A stretch of 9,406 bases of DNA from JALYXS01 sp051003795 (lineage in GTDB: Bacteria > Acidobacteriota > Terriglobia > Bryobacterales > Bryobacteraceae), in assembly GCA_051003795.1 (NCBI GenBank), contig JBPCKZ010000198.1:1-9406 (forward strand). The letters are read 5' to 3'. Below, one piece after another: positions 1 through 6,338 of this stretch (within the stretch, counting starts at the first letter, position 1; every line of letters begins with the position of its first letter). The position numbers and the translations under genes were made by a program. Below the pieces are notes generated by a model, which saw only the letters and a list, made by a program, of their open reading frames with translations, had not been told where the DNA came from and did no database searches.

Positions 1-946
1 AATTCCAATGCCGTGCGGAAATCCGCAAGCGCCGGAGCTAATTGCCCTTGCAACAGCCGCACGCGGCCGCGTTCGTAGTAAACGCTCCAGTTGGAAACGA
101 GGCTGTGGGAGTCCGGAAGGCTCTGCACCGCGAGATCCATCAGGACACCGGCCGAGCGCAGGTCGCCTTGATCCGATCGGAGCCGGGCCAAATTTCTGTA
201 AGAGCTTTCAATTTCGCCTAAATGGAGCATCTTGCGAAGCCGGAATGCTTCGGTAAGAGTGTCGTCCGCCTGCTCGAAATGCTTTTGGGAACGGTACCGA
301 TCTCCTAAGTAATCCAAGCCCAACGCAACACTTGGCCAGTCCCCTAAAGTGGCCGCTTCGGATATCCCCTGCCGAAATAATTCTTCCGCCTGACGATCTT
401 GACCCTTCTTCGCGGTAATACTGGCCAGCTGAATCAGGAGTTTCGGCGCCGATATCCGCTTCCCGGTTCGCCGCATCGCCGCCAAAGCCAACTCGACCGA
501 CGTCCCCGCCTCTTCGAGATTGTTCATCTGAAGATATATACCGGAGATATTCGTGTTGAGGCTTACCAGGAGGGAATCGTCGTGCGCTTGATCGCTCAAT
601 GCGCGCGCCGACAGGAATGCGGCTAGAGCTTCGGGATACTGTTTAAGGGTAACTGGCAAGCGCCGATATTAGAGAGGAAAAGCCGCTGATTTTTGGAATC
701 GCCAAAAGCTTTGACTTCCTGGTAACCGCTTTCAAATAAGGGAAGGGCTTGCGCAGCATGGCCGGCGATCAACATCGCGTTGATGGAGATCAGGCGCGAA
801 CGAAAGTAGGAGCTCCTTGGATTGGTATAGAAATCTGCGCGGTTCGCCGTATGACCAGCTTCGCCGCGATGCACGGAGCCAACGAGCGAAAGCAGAATCC
901 CCAAAAGCAATAAGATCCTGGGCCGACGAACATCAGGAAGGTGCAA
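1..946 (-). pseudogene. Exported TPR protein, N-terminal part, frameshifted; probably a CHAT-domain family protein
   Basis: The gene starts at a TTG (946) and opens with a basic stretch plus a leucine-rich core (ILLLLGILLSLVGSV), a plausible signal peptide. TPR-type helices follow (SRLISINAMLIAGHAAQALP) up to NIGACQ, after which this frame stops at 623. The same protein resumes in the next frame at about 651 (LKQYPEALAAFLSARALSDQ) and stays open to base 1, ending in YYERGRVRLLQGQLAPALAD, another TPR helix pair. One missing base near 650-653 would give GACQFTLKQY and restore a single chain of about 315 residues. The second frame has a stop at 669-671 and no convincing start of its own, so this is one gene with an indel. 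I recall this TPR style from acidobacterial proteins that carry a caspase-like CHAT peptidase domain at the C-terminus; that part would lie beyond the left edge, so this is inference. Either a real pseudogene or a one-base sequencing error. Confidence 0.72.
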
Positions 947-1331
947 GGTACCTGGCGTTCTCTGGTGGTAGTTCTTAAGATATCACCAGAGAAGCATACC
1001 AGATTTTACCCATACTTGGGGAATCGATTTTTGGTGAGGAGTTAGATCGCGCTACTGTGTAGAGCGCGGAAAGCTTGAAATTACTGATTCCACAGTTCGC
1101 TAACGATGATAATAATCGGTGTGTCGCCCATTCATCCTTTAGATTCGGGTGGTGGCCCAAACCTCTTTGCCCACAATCTACACGGCGGACTTCATAACTT
1201 GGACGGCGAGTACATTTAACTACTTGATATAAAAGGTTAATTTCGCATCCAAAGCGTTGTGACCTACTTCGCGCGGATTTCTTATGAGAGACTAAAGAAA
1301 AATCGTTATCACGCCGAAAATCCATTAAATC
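947..1331. other. Gene-free divergent intergenic region
   Basis: About 385 bases separate the minus-strand TPR gene from the plus-strand membrane protein gene. It is visibly more AT-rich than its surroundings (for example around 1215-1245 and 1290-1331). One open frame crosses it on the minus strand (975-1337), but its translation has no domain character and no helix or motif pattern. Apart from the inverted repeat at 958-993, no tRNA, no direct repeat array and no clear sigma-70 hexamer pair was found. It presumably carries the promoters of both flanking genes. Confidence 0.5.
958..993 (-). promoter_or_regulatory. Perfect 10-bp inverted repeat upstream of the TPR gene
   Basis: TTCTCTGGTG at 958-967 is answered by its exact reverse complement CACCAGAGAA at 984-993, with 16 bases between that include the palindrome CTTAAG (974-979). 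The nearer arm ends 11 bases before the TTG start of the minus-strand TPR gene. It could be an operator for a dimeric repressor or, if transcribed, a hairpin next to the ribosome binding region. No run of T follows, so a terminator is unlikely. The repeat is seen directly; its role is inferred. Confidence 0.45.
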
Positions 1332-1895
1332 ATGCATTTCCGAAGATTTTCCGCATTTCTGATCGGCGCCTGGCTTGCCGGTTGTTTACTGATGGACTTG
1401 GTGGCCGTCCAGAATTTCCGGTCGGTCGATCGCCTGTTGGCGGAACCGGATCTCGGGATCGCGACCCAACTTCGGTCAATGGGGCATGACAATGCCCGGT
1501 CCTTTCTGAGACATCACGTAGCGGAGCAGAACCGGTGGTATTTCGAACAATGGGAACGCTTTCAGTTCGGCATTGCGTTGGCGTTATTTCTGGCGCTCTT
1601 GTTCGGGACGCCTCCAAGCAAGTACGCCCTCGTGCTTTGCGCCGGAATGGTTTTCCTCGTATTGGCGGAGCGTTTCGTCCTGACGCCGGAAATCACCCGG
1701 ATGGGCCGCCTCCTCGATTTCATTGCGCCGCGGGCGTCTTCACCGGTCCGGGACCGGTTCTGGACATTTCACGGCGCCTATTCGGCAGTGGAATTATTGA
1801 AAATAGCGCTTGGATTGGCGCTCGCGGGAACGCTTTTAATTCGCGGACGAAAGGATCGCGGACGGTTCGCCGGCCACAACAGCGTCACTCGGTGA
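1332..1895 (+). CDS. Four-helix membrane protein, DUF4149/TMEM205-like
   Basis: This 187-residue protein has four hydrophobic segments at about residues 7-27, 77-91, 98-116 and 149-170. A roughly 45-residue polar loop rich in His, Arg and Asn lies after the first, and a second polar loop (LTPEITRMGRLLDF, about 118-145) lies between the third and fourth. The order of one helix, a loop, two close helices, LTPEI, then FWTFHGAYSAVELLKIALG is like the DUF4149 (TMEM205-like) family, where a His-Gly pair precedes the last helix. Its biochemical role is unknown; the inner membrane is the expected location. The ATG at 1332 is chosen because the first helix begins right after it; no good Shine-Dalgarno sequence precedes it. 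Its last 11 bases overlap the end of the convergent aldolase gene. The family assignment is by eye and tentative; the membrane topology is firm. Confidence 0.72.
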   Translation: MHFRRFSAFLIGAWLAGCLLMDLVAVQNFRSVDRLLAEPDLGIATQLRSMGHDNARSFLRHHVAEQNRWYFEQWERFQFGIALALFLALLFGTPPSKYALVLCAGMVFLVLAERFVLTPEITRMGRLLDFIAPRASSPVRDRFWTFHGAYSAVELLKIALGLALAGTLLIRGRKDRGRFAGHNSVTR

Positions 1896-2715
1896 TTGCG
1901 GCCGGGGTCTCACGAATCGAGAGCCGCTTCAGCGCCTCGTCCACGATGGCAATCAATTCTTCGCGCGAAACCCAAAAACGATCCGGAGACTTTGCCTCAA
2001 TCAAGCTCTCGCCCGCGGCAACCGGGCAGTTCGCTTGCGCCGAAGCCCTTGTTGGGACGCCATAACGCGCGCGCGATTCGATCAATTTAGCGACTTCCGC
2101 GCGAGGCAAAATCTTAGGGCCGCCCAGGAGCTCCGCCACCAGCGAAATGCGCGCGCCATGTTCCACCGTTTCCATCCGGAAGAACGCTTCCTGCAAATCT
2201 CTCCCGAACGCGACCGCGCCGTGGTTCGCCATCAAAATGGCATCGTGATCCGGTATCAGCGGAAGCATGGGTCGCAGCAGCTCCGGCGTCCCCGGCAGCC
2301 CATAATCCGCCAGCGGAACACACCCGAGCATCACAATCATCTCCGGCAACACCGCCAAATTCAACGCTCTTCCGGCCGCCGCATGACCGGTGGCGACGGG
2401 CGGATGCGCGTGCACCACCGCGTGCACGTCGGGCCTCATCCGGTATACGGCCAGATGCATGCCGATCTCCGAGCTGCATTCCCGCGCGCCCGCCAATTTT
2501 CTCCCCGCCATGTCCACGACGACCAGATCTTCGGGGAGCATCCTGCCCTTGCTCACGCCAGCGGGCGTGGACAGCACCCGGCTCGAATCCAAACGCGCGC
2601 TGAGGTTGCCATCGTTCGCGGCGATCCAGCCCTTCGCGTCCATCATCCGGCCGTATTCGACGATGCCGCGCCGCAGCTCAAGTTCGGCCTTTAAGTCAAA
2701 GCCGGGAGTGCTCAT
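1885..2715 (-). CDS. Class II aldolase/adducin family protein (fuculose-phosphate aldolase-like)
   Basis: Class II aldolases are zinc enzymes that cleave or form C-C bonds of sugar phosphates such as L-fuculose 1-phosphate. The 276-residue product (from the ATG at 2715) has the family signatures: NDGNLSAR (residues 34-41), SSE (81-83), HAHPP (102-106) and ANHGAVAFG (163-171). The predicted metal and catalytic residues E83, H102, H104 and H165 have the same spacing as E73, H92, H94 and H155 of E. coli FucA, so it should be an active enzyme. The core ends near residue 220. A further 55 residues follow (SPDRFWVSREELIAIVDEAL), longer than the usual family length of about 215, and this tail is not recognised. 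A TTG at 2733 would add six residues, but the ATG fits the family better. It is divergent from the rhomboid gene by 47 bp. The substrate cannot be read from the sequence; other sugar-phosphate aldolases or epimerases of the superfamily are possible. Confidence 0.93.
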   Translation of the reverse strand: MSTPGFDLKAELELRRGIVEYGRMMDAKGWIAANDGNLSARLDSSRVLSTPAGVSKGRMLPEDLVVVDMAGRKLAGARECSSEIGMHLAVYRMRPDVHAVVHAHPPVATGHAAAGRALNLAVLPEMIVMLGCVPLADYGLPGTPELLRPMLPLIPDHDAILMANHGAVAFGRDLQEAFFRMETVEHGARISLVAELLGGPKILPRAEVAKLIESRARYGVPTRASAQANCPVAAGESLIEAKSPDRFWVSREELIAIVDEALKRLSIRETPAAITE

Positions 2716-2733
2716 TCGTATGCAAGATTCCAA

Positions 2734-2754
2734 ATTGTATCAGACCGTTACAAT
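2734..2754. promoter_or_regulatory. Inverted repeat carrying back-to-back TACAAT boxes between aldolase and rhomboid genes
   Basis: ATTGTA (2734-2739) and TACAAT (2749-2754) form a perfect 6-bp inverted repeat with a 9-base spacer in the 47-bp divergent gap. Each arm reads as a TACAAT -10 box on one strand: the right arm sits 8 bases before the rhomboid ATG, which would give an almost leaderless message, and the left arm sits 18 bases before the aldolase ATG. No good -35 lies at the proper distance on either strand, so an operator site for a dimeric regulator is an alternative. Low certainty. Confidence 0.3.
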
Positions 2755-2762
2755 GGGGCGGA

Positions 2763-3551
2763 ATGGATAACAGGCGCATGTGCCCGGACTGCCGGGCCTT
2801 TATCAGCACCAGCGACCGCACCTGCCCGTACTGCCAGGCGCCGGTCGGCCCAAAAGCCGTCAGCCTGCGGGATACCGGCGCGCTGATCGGCGGCCTGATT
2901 CCCGCCGCCCGCTTTACGACCTCGATCGTTCTGCTGATCAACGTCGCCCTGTATGCGGCTTCGAGCCTGGGCGGAGCGGGGCTGCTTTATTTCGGCGCGA
3001 AGGATGGCCGCGCCATCTTCTTGCAGCACGAGTTTTACCGGCTGGTCACCGCCGGATTTCTGCACGGCGGACTGCTGCACATCGGCATGAACAGCTGGGT
3101 ATTGTTCGATCTAGGCGCGCAGGTGGAAGAGCTTTTTGGGCCGGCGCGCATGATTGCGATTTATTTCATGGCGACGGTATGCGGCTTTCTCGCGAGCGCA
3201 TATTTCCGGCCGCTAACGCCCTCGGTGGGATCGTCGGCGGGAATTATGGGGCTGATCGGCGCAATGATCGCGCTGGGCGTGCGGAATAAGAGTTCGATGG
3301 GCCAGGCGATCCGGGCGCATTACATCCGCTGGGCGGTTTACGGATTGCTCTTTGGATTGCTGCCGGGAATCGATAACATCGCGCACGTGGGCGGGATCGC
3401 GGCGGGTTTCGGCGTGGCATACGCGGCGGGCACGCCCGCGCATTCGTCGCTTCCGGCGGAAAAGTTCTGGCGTGGCGCCGCCGCGGTTTGCGTGCTACTG
3501 ACGGCCTTCAGCTTCTTCCAGTTGTATATGCAAATCGCGGGGGCGCGCTGA
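2763..3551 (+). CDS. Rhomboid-family intramembrane serine protease with N-terminal zinc ribbon
   Basis: This 262-residue membrane protein would cleave substrate proteins within or near their transmembrane helices. Residues 7-10 (CPDC) and 21-24 (CPYC) form a cytosolic zinc ribbon. The rhomboid core follows: hydrophobic helix at 52-70, the HGGLLHIGMN segment (101-110, H101, H106 and N110), a helix at 129-147, GSSAGIMGL (156-164) with the catalytic serine S158, and NIAHVGGIAAGFG (205-217) with the catalytic histidine H208. The last helix spans about 237-256. Both residues of the Ser-His dyad are present, so it is predicted to be active. The ATG at 2763 is preferred over M6 because the residues before the first cysteines resemble related zinc-ribbon rhomboids. 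GGGGCGGA sits directly before the ATG, too close for normal Shine-Dalgarno use. The substrate is unknown; the adjacent aldolase is divergent and gives no functional hint. Confidence 0.93.
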   Translation: MDNRRMCPDCRAFISTSDRTCPYCQAPVGPKAVSLRDTGALIGGLIPAARFTTSIVLLINVALYAASSLGGAGLLYFGAKDGRAIFLQHEFYRLVTAGFLHGGLLHIGMNSWVLFDLGAQVEELFGPARMIAIYFMATVCGFLASAYFRPLTPSVGSSAGIMGLIGAMIALGVRNKSSMGQAIRAHYIRWAVYGLLFGLLPGIDNIAHVGGIAAGFGVAYAAGTPAHSSLPAEKFWRGAAAVCVLLTAFSFFQLYMQIAGAR

Positions 3552-3558
3552 AACGCGC
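3543..3558. terminator. Short GC hairpin between convergent genes
   Basis: GCGCG (3543-3547) and CGCGC (3554-3558) form a 5-bp GC stem with a six-base loop, spanning the rhomboid stop codon and the 10-bp gap before the end of the convergent MoaD/ThiS-like gene. No T-run follows on either strand, so it would be a weak two-way terminator at best. It may be chance in GC-rich DNA. Confidence 0.2.
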
Positions 3559-3561
3559 TTG

Positions 3562-3867
3562 CTAACCGCCGGCAATGGCTCCCACTACCAGAAAAGGCTC
3601 AGCCCCAGTCGCGACCGCGGCGGGCAGCGGGTCGTCCGGCGGTTCGTGCGAGAGATCCTGTTCGCAGGCGAAGAATCGCACAAACGCCCGGCGCTGTTGC
3701 GTGGCCTGATCGCGAATCGTGCCGCGCAGCATTGGATAGCGCAACTCGAGCGCGTCGAGGACCGATCGTTGCGTGGCCTGGCCCTCGACATCGAGCTTCA
3801 CTTCTCCACCGGGTAGGTCGATGCGCGCCAGCGACCGCAGATGCGCCGGGAGAATCACCCGGATCAT
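3562..3867 (-). CDS. MoaD/ThiS-like ubiquitin-fold small protein
   Basis: The 101-residue product begins MIRVILPAHLRSLARI, a first beta-strand typical of MoaD/ThiS proteins, continues with a helix (SVLDALELRYP, 35-45) and a strand RRAFVRFFAC (59-68), and ends PFLVVGAIAGG (91-101). A C-terminal diglycine is the hallmark of sulfur carriers and ubiquitin-like modifiers, which are adenylated by an E1-like enzyme and then carry sulfur or form conjugates. No such E1-like enzyme or molybdopterin/thiamine gene is in this window, so the use of the diglycine is open. The start ATG (3867) overlaps the stop of the upstream propeller gene in the four bases ATGA, which implies translational coupling and fixes the start. 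MoaD/ThiS proteins beside BNR propellers are a recurrent pair in my recollection. It is the last gene of the predicted five-gene operon. Confidence 0.85.
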   Translation of the reverse strand: MIRVILPAHLRSLARIDLPGGEVKLDVEGQATQRSVLDALELRYPMLRGTIRDQATQQRRAFVRFFACEQDLSHEPPDDPLPAAVATGAEPFLVVGAIAGG

Positions 3868-4979
3868 GACAGCGTCTGGACCTCGACGGACAACACGGCC
3901 GGAAGGTCCCGGACTATGGGATTCCAGCTGTCTCCGGCGTTGGCCGATGCGTACACCTGTCCGCCGGTAGTGCCGAAATACACGCCGCACGAATCGTGCG
4001 AATCGACGGCCATCGCGTCGCGCAGCACATTCACGTAGCAATCCCTCTGCGGCAAACCGTTGGTGAGCGCCTCCCATTCGTTGCCGCCCGCGCGGCTGCG
4101 GTAAACGCGCATTTTTCCGTCGGGCGGATAATGCTCCGAATCGCTCTTGATGGGGACGACATAGATTGTTTCCGGCTCATGGGCGTGAACGTCGATCGCG
4201 AACCCGAAATCGGTCGGCAGATTGCCGCTGACCTCTTGCCACGAGTCGCCGGCGTTGTCGCTGCGCATGACGTCCCAGTGCTTCTGCATGAACAGCACAT
4301 CGGGGCGCGAAGGGTGCATGGCGATGCGATGAACGCAGTGCCCGACCTCCGCGACCGGATCGGGGATGTGTTCCGAACGCAGCCCGCGGTTGATCGGCTG
4401 CCACGTCTCGCCGCCATCGCCGGTCCGGAACGCGCCCGCGGCCGAGATGGCGATGAAGATCCGGCCCGGATCGCCCGGATCGAGAAGGATAGTGTGCAGG
4501 CACATGCCACCGGCGCCCGGCGCCCAATGAGGCCCCGAGCCGTGGCCGCGCAGTCCGGAGAGTTCCCGCCACGTTTGCCCGCCATCGTTGGAGCGGAACA
4601 AGGCGGCGTCTTCCACACCGGCGTACACCGTATCGGGATCGGTCAGCGACGGTTCCAGATGCCAGACCCGCTTGAACTCCCAGGGATGCGGAGTCCCGTC
4701 GTACCATTGATGCGTGCCGGGAACCCCGTCGTAAGCGAAATTATTACCCACCGGCTCCCATGTTTTGCCACCGTCGTTCGAGCGTTGGATCACCTGCCCG
4801 GACCAGCCGCTGAACTGCGACGCGTATAGCCGGTTCGGGTCCGCGGGCGAACCCTTCAGATGGTATATTTCCCAGCCCCCAAAGTGGGGTCCGCTAACGT
4901 CCCACTTTTCGCGCTTCCCATCCGATGTCAGAATGAAAGCGCCCTTGCGCGTGCCCACCAGAACCCGTACGCCGCTCAT
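3864..4979 (-). CDS. BNR/Asp-box beta-propeller protein (sialidase-like fold, WD40/YVTN/BNR-like)
   Basis: This 371-residue protein carries repeated Asp-box motifs of the S-x-D-x-G-x-x-W type: SNDGGKTW (67-74), SNDGGQTW (130-137), TGDGGETW (186-193), SDNAGDSW (240-247), SRAGGNEW (295-302) and SANAGDSW (345-352). Regular spacing of about 50-60 residues points to a six- or seven-bladed propeller filling the whole chain. It starts MSGVRVLVGTRKGAF without a signal peptide or membrane helix, so a cytoplasmic location is expected, unlike most true sialidases. I do not see the arginine triad arrangement needed to call sialidase activity, and it is better viewed as a propeller of unknown role, perhaps binding its small diglycine partner encoded next. 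It overlaps both neighbours by the four bases ATGA (3864-3867 and 4976-4979), so all three are translationally coupled. Confidence 0.88.
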   Translation of the reverse strand: MSGVRVLVGTRKGAFILTSDGKREKWDVSGPHFGGWEIYHLKGSPADPNRLYASQFSGWSGQVIQRSNDGGKTWEPVGNNFAYDGVPGTHQWYDGTPHPWEFKRVWHLEPSLTDPDTVYAGVEDAALFRSNDGGQTWRELSGLRGHGSGPHWAPGAGGMCLHTILLDPGDPGRIFIAISAAGAFRTGDGGETWQPINRGLRSEHIPDPVAEVGHCVHRIAMHPSRPDVLFMQKHWDVMRSDNAGDSWQEVSGNLPTDFGFAIDVHAHEPETIYVVPIKSDSEHYPPDGKMRVYRSRAGGNEWEALTNGLPQRDCYVNVLRDAMAVDSHDSCGVYFGTTGGQVYASANAGDSWNPIVRDLPAVLSVEVQTLS

Positions 4980-5422
4980 TTCTCACTCTTCTCCCCGCCC
5001 GGGGACGAAGGCGTGGGCGCTTGTTCACAGCTAACCATCCACGGCGTACCGAATCGATCGACAAGCATGCCGAAACGGGGGGACCAGAAGGTTTCCTGAA
5101 TCGGCATCCGCACGGTCCCTTTCTCCGCCAGTGCGTGGAATATGCGCTCCGCATCCAACGGGCCGGGAACCGCGAGCTGCACCGAGAAGCCTTTAGGTGT
5201 TTCGTACTGCTCGGGCGGACAATCGGAGCCCATCAACATCCGGTCGCCCACCATGAGCGCGGCATGCATGATTTTGTCGCGCCACTCGGGTGGCACTTTG
5301 TCCGCCATTGGCGCCCCGGCATGGGTGAACATTGCCACGATTTTACCGCCGAGGCACCGCTCGTAGAATTTGAACGCCTCCTCGCATTGGCCGTTGAATA
5401 ATAGATATGGATTCAGTTGCAT
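4976..5422 (-). CDS. PhnB-like VOC-superfamily protein (glyoxalase/bleomycin-resistance fold)
   Basis: The 148-residue protein begins MQLNPYLLFNGQCEEAFKFY and contains CLGGKIVAMFTHAG (23-36), HAALMVGDRMLMGSD (53-67), GFSVQLAVPGPLDAERIFHA (78-97) and WSPRFGMLVDRFGTPW (113-128). This is the pattern of PhnB-like proteins, once misnamed 3-demethylubiquinone-9 3-methyltransferases. Members adopt the paired beta-alpha-beta-beta-beta fold of glyoxalases; substrates of this branch are mostly unknown and no specific reaction can be assigned. A clear Shine-Dalgarno (AAAGGAG, 5434-5428) stands 5 bases before the ATG and fixes the start. It follows the DGPF gene by 32 bp and overlaps the propeller gene by ATGA. 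VOC proteins of this kind are common companions of ECF41/ECF42 sigma factors. The last 15 residues are a polar, disordered-looking tail. Confidence 0.9.
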   Translation of the reverse strand: MQLNPYLLFNGQCEEAFKFYERCLGGKIVAMFTHAGAPMADKVPPEWRDKIMHAALMVGDRMLMGSDCPPEQYETPKGFSVQLAVPGPLDAERIFHALAEKGTVRMPIQETFWSPRFGMLVDRFGTPWMVSCEQAPTPSSPGGEKSEK

Positions 5423-5454
5423 AATGTCTCCTTTGTTGATTTTCAGATTCGGAA

Positions 5455-5880
5455 CTAGCCGCGAGTCCGCACGCGCAGGCGCTCTTCCGACTCGCGTAGC
5501 TCGGGAGTGAGCGCGGGACCAAAGTCGGATACCTCATAAACCTGGCGGATTTCGATCTCGGACTCTTCGTCATACGGATGAGGATTCGGGCACCGCTTGG
5601 CCCATTCGATTGCCTCTTCCCTCGAATTCACCTGCCACAGCCAGAAGCCCGCGATCAGCTCCTTCGCCTCGGTGAAGGGACCATCGATTACGGTACGCTT
5701 CTCGCCGGAGAACTTCACGCGCGCGCCCTTCGAGCTCGGCTGGAGCCCCTCGCCCGCCAGCAGCACGCCGGCCTTTAACAGCTCTTCGTTGAACTTCCCC
5801 ATTTTGGTCAGGATCTCCTCGTCCGGGAGGGTGCCTGCCTCGGTTTTCTTATTGGCCTTGATCAGTACCATAAATCGCAT
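5455..5880 (-). CDS. YCII-related DGPF-domain protein (operon gene 2)
   Basis: This 141-residue protein has the YCII/DGPF signature: MRFMVLIKANKKTEAG at the start, LLAGEGLQPSSKGARV (40-55), then VIDGPFTEAKELIAGFWLWQ (64-83), with the name-giving DGPF at 66-69, and a strand ending IEIRQVYE (109-116). The fold is a small ferredoxin-like dimer related to muconolactone isomerases; no catalytic function is proven for the DGPF branch. DGPF genes are the typical targets of ECF42 sigma factors. A good Shine-Dalgarno (AAGGAG, 5894-5889) lies 8 bases before the ATG at 5880 and decides the start over an upstream in-frame start at 5928. It lies 25 bp after the other DGPF gene. The C-terminal 25 residues are charged and extend past the usual domain end. 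Confidence 0.92.
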   Translation of the reverse strand: MRFMVLIKANKKTEAGTLPDEEILTKMGKFNEELLKAGVLLAGEGLQPSSKGARVKFSGEKRTVIDGPFTEAKELIAGFWLWQVNSREEAIEWAKRCPNPHPYDEESEIEIRQVYEVSDFGPALTPELRESEERLRVRTRG

Positions 5881-5905
5881 TCTCGTTTCTCCTTGTGTTC
5901 TTACG

Positions 5906-6262
5906 TTAATTCGCGGGCAGGCCCGCAATCTCCGTTAGCGGGCGGATTTCGACCGTACCGAAGCGCGCCGCCGGAATCCGCGCGGCAATGCCAATGGCCT
6001 CATCCAGATCCCTGGCGTTCACCAGGTAGTAACCGCCGAGTTGTTCGCGCGTCTCCGCGAATGGACCGTCGATCACGAGCGGTTTTCCGTTGCGCACCTG
6101 GACGCTGGTGGCGGTGGAAGTGGGTTGTAGCGGCGAGGCAGCCAGGTACTGGCCATTTGAATGGAGCTGGCGCGCGAGTTCGGCCGATTCTCCGTAACAC
6201 TGCTCCCGTTCCGACTCGCTCAAAGCCTGCTCGTCCGCGTAAATCAGTAACATGTACTTCAT
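5906..6262 (-). CDS. YCII-related DGPF-domain protein (operon gene 1)
   Basis: The 118-residue product starts MKYMLLIYADEQALSESERE, contains LAASPLQPTSTATSVQV (40-56) and VIDGPFAETREQLGGYYLV (63-81), with DGPF at 65-68, and ends in a strand GTVEIRPLTEI. It is the canonical short YCII/DGPF form and a distant paralogue of the following gene, probably forming homo- or heterodimers with a role not known experimentally. The start at 6262 is supported by GGAG (6275-6272) nine bases upstream and by the placement of the ECF42-type promoter just before it. An in-frame start at 6358 would swallow the promoter and is rejected. It is the first gene of the operon and is divergent from the sigma factor gene, the standard ECF42 arrangement. 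Confidence 0.93.
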   Translation of the reverse strand: MKYMLLIYADEQALSESEREQCYGESAELARQLHSNGQYLAASPLQPTSTATSVQVRNGKPLVIDGPFAETREQLGGYYLVNARDLDEAIGIAARIPAARFGTVEIRPLTEIAGLPAN

Positions 6263-6283
6263 TTTTGCGTGCTCCACTAATGA

Positions 6284-6310
6284 GTCGAACGGCACGCCTT
6301 GGGATCGACA
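6284..6310 (-). promoter_or_regulatory. ECF42-type promoter of the DGPF operon
   Basis: On the minus strand TGTCGA (6310-6305) is followed after exactly 17 bases by CGAC (6287-6284). The consensus I recall for ECF42 sigma factors, from work in Streptomyces venezuelae, is TGTCGA at -35 and CGA/TC at -10. It lies 21 bases upstream of the first DGPF start codon, leaving room for a short leader with GGAG. The hexamer also occurs by chance inside coding DNA in this window, but not with a proper -10 at this spacing. The match is seen; control by the adjacent sigma factor is inferred. Confidence 0.75.
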
Positions 6311-6333
6311 CTTCGGAAACAAATTTTTACAAT
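6305..6333 (+). promoter_or_regulatory. Sigma-70-like promoter of the ECF42 gene, sharing its -35 with the divergent promoter
   Basis: TCGACA (6305-6310), 17 bases, then TACAAT (6328-6333): each hexamer matches the housekeeping consensus at five of six positions with ideal spacing. Transcription would begin around 6339-6341, at or next to the ATG, so the message could be leaderless; this fits the absence of a Shine-Dalgarno sequence. The -35 hexamer is the same six base pairs that form the ECF42 -35 on the other strand. Confidence 0.5.
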
Positions 6334-6338
6334 CGGGT

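Noticed and set aside
975..1337. 120-codon open frame on the minus strand in the intergenic region
   Set aside because: Its translation shows no hydrophobic or helical pattern, no motif and no Shine-Dalgarno, and its composition fits non-coding DNA.
2035..2694. 219-codon open frame on the plus strand
   Set aside because: It lies antisense to the class II aldolase, which has a full set of active-site motifs; the Arg/His-rich translation is typical of a shadow frame.
3864..4979. True sialidase (neuraminidase)
   Set aside because: Asp boxes only show the propeller fold; no secretion signal and no recognisable arginine triad supports sialic acid cleavage.
5056..5062. Further TGTCGA hexamers on the minus strand inside the VOC gene, and similarly in the MoaD-like gene near 3785
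   Set aside because: They lie in coding sequence and lack CGAC or CGTC 17 bases downstream; a few such hexamers are expected by chance.
6252..6338. 29-residue N-terminal extension of the sigma factor
   Set aside because: It would run through both divergent promoters and into the start of the DGPF gene, and the added residues do not resemble sigma region 2.
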